From Lachnospiraceae bacterium (GTDB taxonomy: Bacteria > Bacillota > Clostridia > Lachnospirales > Lachnospiraceae): 64,000 bases of DNA. Positions 60,900 through 64,000 of this stretch are shown piece by piece. How positions within the stretch are numbered: the first letter of the stretch is position 1; each line of letters opens with the position of its first letter. The notes beneath the pieces were generated by a model that saw only the letters and a program-made list of their open reading frames with translations, ran no database searches and was not told the origin of the DNA. A program made the position numbers and the translations under genes. The stretch spans positions 3,383,501-3,447,500 of the forward strand of contig CP107199.1 in the NCBI GenBank assembly GCA_025758065.1. The letters run 5' to 3'.

Positions 60900-61898
60900 T
60901 TATTGCTCAACATGTAACGGCAGCCTGCCATATTTTTCTACATCTGCATCTTCAACATCTATTATGATATCTTCTTTTTTATCATAATCCGGATTACTTA
61001 AGTATGTATCTTCAAGGACATTTTTAAGTTTTGTACAGCATGGCTTAAAGGTTGCATATGTTAAACCTCCTCCAATCATGCCTCCGACCACAGGAATCGC
61101 TTTTTTGAAGAACCCTGCAAATATTTCTTTGGTCATTCTAACACTAAACCACTTGCTTATGCTCTTTACAATCGGATATATGGTTCCTTTAGTTAATGCT
61201 TTTTTTACCAGCTGCTTTTCAACACCAGATCCTAATGCTCTTGCCATTGCCAGCAATGCATTCTTCGCATTTGCAACTCCAAACATGACGCCCATACACA
61301 ATATAATCTGGTTCATTGTTTCCGTGTCGAATGCTTGCTCATTTTCCTTATATTCTATCTGCGGAAATCCATACAGATACAACAGTTTTTGTGCCACTCT
61401 TAATAAACATCCATAATATTGGGCTATATCTGTCGGAATAGTTGCAGCCATTGCTGCTCCACCAGGTGCACCTAATGCTGCTGATATACCTGAAACTTTT
61501 AACCGTTCATTCTGTATTATGGAATCGGCAATCTTATCAATATCCTTCTGCTTGATACAAGCGATCATAGGCGTCTGGTCTACTGCTTTTTCAATAACTT
61601 CCTCTGGATATTTATTTTTCAGTTCTTTTCTAAGAAAGTTGTCACGTTTGATACTTACACTCGGAACCTTAAACGCCATCAGTATAACATCTTCGATATC
61701 AATTTGCCCGTCACCATTTACATCAACAGCGCTAAATACTGCTTCCTTTGATTTTTCCAGAGATTCTGACGATTTCTTTACAACCAGGTTTGCTTTGGAG
61801 CCTATTGATTTTGCCATTCCTTTTACAGACTCACCCATATTCTTTTTTTCTTTGATTTCGCTCTCTTTAACATCATTGTTTTTCATTGAATCTGTCAT
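60900..61898 (-). CDS. EF-hand plus EcsC-like protein
   Basis: A 332-residue protein. A charged, helical N terminus (ESVKGMAKSIGSKANLVVKK) precedes an EF-hand loop DVNGDGQIDIED (D1, N3, D5, Q7, D9, D12; the last is Asp in place of Glu). The remainder resembles EcsC family proteins: helical, with Ala/Gly-rich stretches (ISAALGAPGGAAMAATIPTD, PVVGGMIGGGLTYATF) that could be membrane-associated. It shares the EF-hand theme with the 51-residue protein at 52.1 kb. The function is unknown. Confidence 0.7.
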   Translation of the reverse strand: MTDSMKNNDVKESEIKEKKNMGESVKGMAKSIGSKANLVVKKSSESLEKSKEAVFSAVDVNGDGQIDIEDVILMAFKVPSVSIKRDNFLRKELKNKYPEEVIEKAVDQTPMIACIKQKDIDKIADSIIQNERLKVSGISAALGAPGGAAMAATIPTDIAQYYGCLLRVAQKLLYLYGFPQIEYKENEQAFDTETMNQIILCMGVMFGVANAKNALLAMARALGSGVEKQLVKKALTKGTIYPIVKSISKWFSVRMTKEIFAGFFKKAIPVVGGMIGGGLTYATFKPCCTKLKNVLEDTYLSNPDYDKKEDIIIDVEDADVEKYGRLPLHVEQ

Positions 61899-62017
61899 AT
61901 CAAATTCCTCCTCGAATAGTATTCATTACACAAAATGTAAATTTCGCGAATTTAGTAATATGATTTTTTAGTTTATCCTTAAATAGTTTTCCCATGAGAA
62001 GCCCCTTCGCTCTTTTA

Positions 62018-62497
62018 TTAAAATAATGTTGGATCTGCACCATACCATGTCTGCACATCATTTTCTGCTGTTACATTATCAATCCACGCAATTCCAAATA
62101 CGAACTTTGTTGTCTTAGTATCTCTCATAATTTGATATAAAACGCCATCTTCCATATAGTCATTATCATAATCATAAGTATTGGTTGCTCGTGTTCCGTC
62201 AGAATAATATCCTGCTTCTCCTTCCATACCTATCGACAATTTTGTATTTTCTCTATAGAATGATTTTAATTCTAAACATTCTCCTGGTTCAATTTCATCT
62301 CTACTCGATGCATGGTATTTCTTTATCTTGCAAGAAATTGTGTGCTGCTTGCCATCTGGCTCATATGATATTTCAATGCAAAATCTTCCTCTGACATCAG
62401 GACATAATCTCTCTGATGCTCCAATATTCTTTACTGCATACTCCACCTTTTCATTATCTATATATATTTCAATATCTCCTAATGGTGTGGTCAACAC
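62018..62497 (-). CDS. Hypothetical protein, probably 5'-damaged
   Basis: From GTG at 62497 the frame gives 159 residues: LTTPLGDIEIYIDNEKVEY, VRGRFCIEISYEPDGKQHTI, a Tyr/Asp-rich loop (TNTYDYDNDYMEDGVLYQIM) and FVFGIAWIDNVTAENDVQTW. Coding-like sequence continues upstream of the GTG (RWYNKKDGGAL) to a stop without an ATG; adding one base near 62536 would join it to an ATG. The start has therefore probably been shifted by an indel. No family is recognised. Confidence 0.55.
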   Translation of the reverse strand: MLTTPLGDIEIYIDNEKVEYAVKNIGASERLCPDVRGRFCIEISYEPDGKQHTISCKIKKYHASSRDEIEPGECLELKSFYRENTKLSIGMEGEAGYYSDGTRATNTYDYDNDYMEDGVLYQIMRDTKTTKFVFGIAWIDNVTAENDVQTWYGADPTLF

Positions 62498-62539
62498 AAG
62501 AGCTCCCCCATCCTTTTTATTATACCACCTTACATATTG

Positions 62540-63145
62540 TTACACGTCAAAAACGGACGTAATAATACGCCCCATCGTCCTCATTTTATCTTCTCTTACC
62601 TTCAGTATTTCCTTAGCTGTTTCCACTCTTCGCATTCTCCATACTTTTTTCCTTGTCAATATGCATATTCATTGCCAGATTACCCAGTCTACTAATAGAT
62701 GCGGCCAGATGAATGTAATTTGTAGGTTTGTAGGTTTTATATCTCGTTGAAATCGCTACCTGCGTTTCTCTTGTTCCTCTGCACTTTTTATTTCATTAAC
62801 AGTTAATATCTTAATAACATATCCATCCTTACAAAAAGAATTTTCATCATTTGCTCCGTCTACCTCAACAGCAAACACAGTACCATTCCCCAACTTTTCT
62901 TTTAATGTGCAGATACCATACTTTCCTTCTATTTCTATCGCCTGCTTTAGGCATGTCCTTATTAGAAATGTCCATTCTCAGCTCTGCTCATTTTCTCTTC
63001 AACTTCGGTCATGTAACGCCTATCCATACCATAGAAGACTTCGACAGTTTTTGGATATTTCAATTTAAAAAAATTGTTCTCCTGCTGCCAATACAATTTC
63101 AGTTCCACCTGCAGAGGCTAATTCCCCAATCAAAACTTCTATCAT
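62540..63145 (-). pseudogene. Heavily frameshifted gene remnant
   Basis: On the minus strand coding-like protein is spread over successive frames: MIEVLIGELASAGGTEIVLA from 63145; then KLKYPKTVEVFYGMDRRYMT; then AIEIEGKYGICTLKEKL with VFAVEVDGANDENSFCKDGY, ending at TAG 62756; then ISTRYKTYKPTNYIHLAASI; then VETAKEILKVREDKM, ending at TAA 62540. The first shift falls at a run of seven T/A pairs near 63065. At least four shifts are needed. It could represent one gene or two neighbouring ones. No family is recognised. Confidence 0.6.
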
Positions 63146-63168
63146 ATTTCACGAGTTTCTTGATTTAA

Positions 63169-63420
63169 TTAAACATTATTGAGAAGCAGTCTAGCCTTTT
63201 GCTCATCATTTTTTTCAACAGATAGCCGATAGTTTGTTTTTACAGTTCCATCACGAGATAATAAATAATTATCTCCACGAATATTGTTAAGGGCAAGCCT
63301 TAATTGATTGTTCACACTGGTGTCTTTATACTGGATGCTATTACTAGCAAGAATTTCTTTTGCAGCAAAGAATTTTTCTAAATTTAAGGTATTATATATT
63401 TCAACATATTTTCTGAACAA
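63169..63420 (-). CDS. Small hypothetical protein
   Basis: An 83-residue protein if translation starts at TTG 63420, ten bases after AAAGGAGG; the frame is open farther up, but that part includes the ribosome site. The sequence (FRKYVEIYNTLNLEKFFAAK, then NNIRGDNYLLSRDGTVKTNY) is mixed alpha/beta and charged. I recall similar short proteins in Lachnospiraceae without assigned function. It is upstream of the frameshifted remnant in the same direction. Confidence 0.6.
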   Translation of the reverse strand: MFRKYVEIYNTLNLEKFFAAKEILASNSIQYKDTSVNNQLRLALNNIRGDNYLLSRDGTVKTNYRLSVEKNDEQKARLLLNNV

Positions 63421-63479
63421 TAATACATTTCCTCCTTTTGCAAGTATATCTCTTTGCAATAAATGGTGCTTCTTTTAAA

Positions 63480-63773
63480 TCAATCTTCCCCCAGTTCATC
63501 CATTGCGTCATCTACACCATCCGCGTAGTCACTGTCTCGATCATATCTATCATAATCATAATCCCCATCCATATAAACATCGTCATATCCATCATCATAG
63601 GAATCATAAGAATTATATGTTGGTTTATTCGCTGATTTTGGTTTACTACTGTAGCTGCCACTGCTTAAACTGCCGGATGTCTCCCGATAGGAGTTTCCAG
63701 ATGATTTGCTTCTATAGGAAGATCCGCTAATGTCGATAAGATTATGTTCTGTATTGCTCAACTGATCTGGCAA
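63480..63773 (-). pseudogene. Acidic-tail gene fragment (5' end lost)
   Basis: From about residue 19 this matches the C-terminal half of the 51626-52090 protein: a Ser-rich linker, then YDDGYDDVYMDGDYDYDRYD and DGVDDAMDELGED, at roughly four of five bases identical. The membrane helix and Cys motif are missing, and the only possible starts lie in or next to the end of the WYL gene, without a good ribosome site. This suggests a deletion that fused it to the WYL 3' end. Confidence 0.7.
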
Positions 63774-64000
63774 TTTCCTTCCGCATTTGTTCTACTACAT
63801 CATCCGGGCCTACAATCTGAATATCCGATCCCAGTGAGAACACCCAACCCAGAAACTGTCTGCTGACACGTACATCCACGTTGACATTAAAATGCTCTTC
63901 ATCTGCCGGGATCATCATCACATCTTTCCCAAACCGATCAATGATCACTCCTGCCAGCTTATTATGCACTGATAGTTTTACGGTCTGCTCTTTTCCTCCA
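63742..64000 (-). CDS. WYL-domain regulator, C-terminal part (cut by window edge)
   Basis: The frame is open to the right edge and encodes the WCX end of a WYL regulator: GGKEQTVKLSVHNKLAGVI, VDVRVSRQFLGWVFSLG, IVGPDDVVEQMRKEIAR. It is a paralogue of the complete gene at 53959-54948, with most residues identical in this segment. Most of the gene lies beyond the window. The downstream acidic-tail fragment overlaps its last codons. Confidence 0.85.
   Translation of the reverse strand, partial: GGKEQTVKLSVHNKLAGVIIDRFGKDVMMIPADEEHFNVNVDVRVSRQFLGWVFSLGSDIQIVGPDDVVEQMRKEIARSVEQYRT

Noticed and set aside
62851..63168. Plus-strand open frame of 105 residues
   Set aside because: It is antisense to the frameshifted remnant, lacks a ribosome site and shows no plausible domain.

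Overview
The window reads as the chromosome of an anaerobic, spore-forming member of the Clostridia, most likely the family Lachnospiraceae. The reasons are sporulation genes (spoIVA, yqfC/yqfD, a small acid-soluble spore protein, a spoVB-type flippase), the clostridial IspH-S1 fusion next to cmk, and Firmicutes-style Shine-Dalgarno sites. I cannot fix the genus. No rRNA, tRNA or CRISPR array was seen.

From 1 to about 46 kb the window is a dense housekeeping block, nearly all on the minus strand. In descending transcription order by module: cmk and ispH-rpsA; a spore protein and an isolated cbiG; yqfC-yqfD-phoH-ybeY-yerB-spoVB; a BofC-like protein and two FAD proteins; proB, DUF896, proA; lepB, miaB, mutS, trmD; a CNNM/CorC membrane protein; rplS; lepB, rbgA, rnhB, yraN; pgeF; prs; a DUF512 radical-SAM protein, a small Cys protein, der, plsY, gpsA; the livKHMGF branched-chain amino acid ABC transporter; spoIVA; a beta-CASP metallohydrolase; rnhA. 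The only clear plus-strand gene in this part is a DUF4397 surface-type protein at 39.3-40.3 kb. Short palindromic repeats sit in gaps at 2.5, 14.1-14.5 and 37.6 kb.

From about 46.2 kb to the right edge the sequence is visibly more A+T-rich and is accessory in character. A complete IS66-type element (46450-48717, near-identical inverted ends, 8-bp target duplication) cuts a gene in two, and the original 179-residue reading frame can be rebuilt by removing it. That gene and a neighbouring small HTH gene each carry the same palindromic operator, which points to a co-regulated two-gene module. Next come a divergent MATE/Lrp pair, a membrane protein with a very acidic tail, a 51-residue EF-hand microprotein, an XRE regulator and a WYL regulator.

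From 55.7 to 60.8 kb a tightly spaced operon encodes a VOC protein, an ArsC/Spx-like protein, a large PLD-nuclease/SF2-helicase fusion, two methyltransferases and a flavodoxin-like reductase. The end of the window holds an EF-hand plus EcsC-like protein, a heavily frameshifted pseudogene, and second copies of the acidic-tail gene and the WYL regulator. The right part therefore looks like a repeatedly rearranged island in which a WYL / EF-hand / acidic-tail cassette has been duplicated and partly decayed.
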